Assembly: GCA_947440875.1 (NCBI GenBank)
Contig: CANETG010000178.1
Location: forward strand, 1 to 5,825
Length of the DNA: 5,825 nt
Source: Bacteriovoracaceae bacterium
Lineage (GTDB): Bacteria; Bdellovibrionota; Bacteriovoracia; Bacteriovoracales; Bacteriovoracaceae
Direction of reading: 5' to 3'
In this document: positions 5,066 through 5,825 of the stretch, piece after piece
Layout: every line of letters begins with the position of its first letter
How positions within the stretch are numbered: the first letter of the stretch is position 1
Translations under genes and position numbers: made by a program
Notes under the pieces: generated by a model
Told to the model about the DNA's origin: nothing
The model's database searches: none
The model's input: only the letters and a program-made list of their open reading frames with translations

Positions 5066-5825
5066 TTTCTGTCTCTCCGCTTTTGCCAGAGCTCCTGGAA
5101 ATTTTAATGGTGTGAAAGTGGAACTTGAAAAGATTTCATCGAAAGAATTAATCTCGACACTCACTGATTTTATTAGACCAAGCCTTCCTTCTCGAATGGT
5201 GGGGCAGCCAGGCCACGAATCCGCACAGAAGTTCATCGAATTCACAATCCGTGAGCGTGACCCTAAGAGCTCTGGAACTCTCACCACTCTTTCTTTTAAA
5301 CCTGACTTTGACGAAGGGAAAAATTTCTACCAGCGAGATTTTGATTCTAAGGTCGAAGGAAAAATTCCCAAGAATACTCCGGACTACAACAAGTGGCTTA
5401 CCTTTACGAATTATCTCAAACGGCAGCTCGACTCGCTGGCGGCAGTAGAGGCGCATAATATCATTTGGGAAAAAGCGGGCCTTGATCCTAAAAAAATTCT
5501 CGTCGTCACGGCTCATTACGACACCATCACAGTCGATCCTAAGAGCATGACCATCGATATGAAAGGCCCAATGCCCGGAGCAAATTATAACGGCACCGGA
5601 GTTGCTGTTGCCCTTAGTTTAGTAAAAGTTCTTTCACAGATCGATCTCAACTATACTGTTCGAGTCGTATTTCTTGACTGGCAAGGGATTGGTTACCTCG
5701 GCTCTTATCAGTACGCTAAAGTTCTTGAAGATGACAAAAAAAGTGGGAAGCAAATTCTCGGCGTTCTCAATCTAGAGATGCTCGGTCAAGATTCTTCTTT
5801 TCTGGATAAGTCCAAGAAGACGGGG
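5034..5825 (+). CDS. Exported M28-type peptidase homologue with altered active site (partial, 3' end cut)
   Basis: The frame is open from ATG 5034 to the window edge (264 residues seen, C-terminus missing). AGGGGA at 5023-5028 lies 5 bases upstream, and the start sits inside mnmA, so translation is probably coupled. Residues 1-18 form a signal peptide: K3, a hydrophobic core, and AFA before the cut, placing the protein in the periplasm or outside. The body follows the M28 zinc aminopeptidase fold: ILVVTAHYD (155-163, H161), PGANYNGTG (181-189) in place of PGADDNxSG, VRVVFLDWQGIGYLGS (209-224) in place of v.FvffdaEElGLlGS, and LNLEML (245-250) in place of .NLDM. The first Asp ligand is thus N184, the Glu-Glu pair is Q217-G218, and the later Asp ligand is E248. 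Only the first His is unchanged. The last His ligand lies outside the window. It is probably not a working metallopeptidase, and may bind peptides or act structurally. The M28 fold is confident; loss of activity is inferred. Confidence 0.85.
   Translation, partial: MLKLITLASFSFCLSAFARAPGNFNGVKVELEKISSKELISTLTDFIRPSLPSRMVGQPGHESAQKFIEFTIRERDPKSSGTLTTLSFKPDFDEGKNFYQRDFDSKVEGKIPKNTPDYNKWLTFTNYLKRQLDSLAAVEAHNIIWEKAGLDPKKILVVTAHYDTITVDPKSMTIDMKGPMPGANYNGTGVAVALSLVKVLSQIDLNYTVRVVFLDWQGIGYLGSYQYAKVLEDDKKSGKQILGVLNLEMLGQDSSFLDKSKKTG

Noticed and set aside
4883..5516. Two long minus-strand open frames (4883-5287 and 5148-5516)
   Set aside because: They lie opposite the end of mnmA and the M28 homologue, which have clear family motifs and good ribosome binding sites. 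The minus-strand products show no recognisable motif.

Overview
The window is a gene-dense bacterial segment with mid-range GC, short intergenic gaps, both strands used, and several stop/start and convergent overlaps. Nothing in it fixes the taxon. A close relative of the enterobacterial inosine-guanosine kinase, a divergent MnmA and several unfamiliar or decayed-looking proteins would fit a deep proteobacterial or Bdellovibrionota-like genome. That is an impression, not a measurement. I see no rRNA, tRNA, CRISPR array, insertion sequence or attachment site.

Layout. Positions 3-77 may be the 3' tail of a plus-strand gene. It converges on a minus-strand N-formylglutamate amidohydrolase-family gene (74-889). 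A 100-bp divergent spacer separates that gene from a plus-strand pair: gsk (990-2288), overlapped by ATGA with an unrecognised 325-residue protein (2285-3262) that has nuclease-fold-like features. This pair converges on a minus-strand gene (3240-3809) whose product reads like an ABC ATPase domain that has lost its nucleotide-binding motifs. The 23-bp overlap of these two genes is itself a hairpin. After a second divergent spacer comes a plus-strand mnmA-like tRNA thiolation gene (3905-5065, or from 3872). It is overlapped by 32 bp by an exported M28-type peptidase homologue (5034 to the window end) in which most metal-ligand and catalytic positions are substituted.

How the genes fit together. 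Two genes have clear housekeeping roles: purine nucleoside salvage (Gsk) and wobble-uridine thiolation (MnmA-like). The FGase-family protein probably releases glutamate from an N-formyl or similar amide. No shared pathway links them. The most interesting feature is the number of proteins with a recognisable enzyme fold but missing catalytic residues: the ABC-like domain, the M28-like protein and perhaps the SxK nuclease-like protein. Each sits beside, or is translationally coupled to, an ordinary gene.
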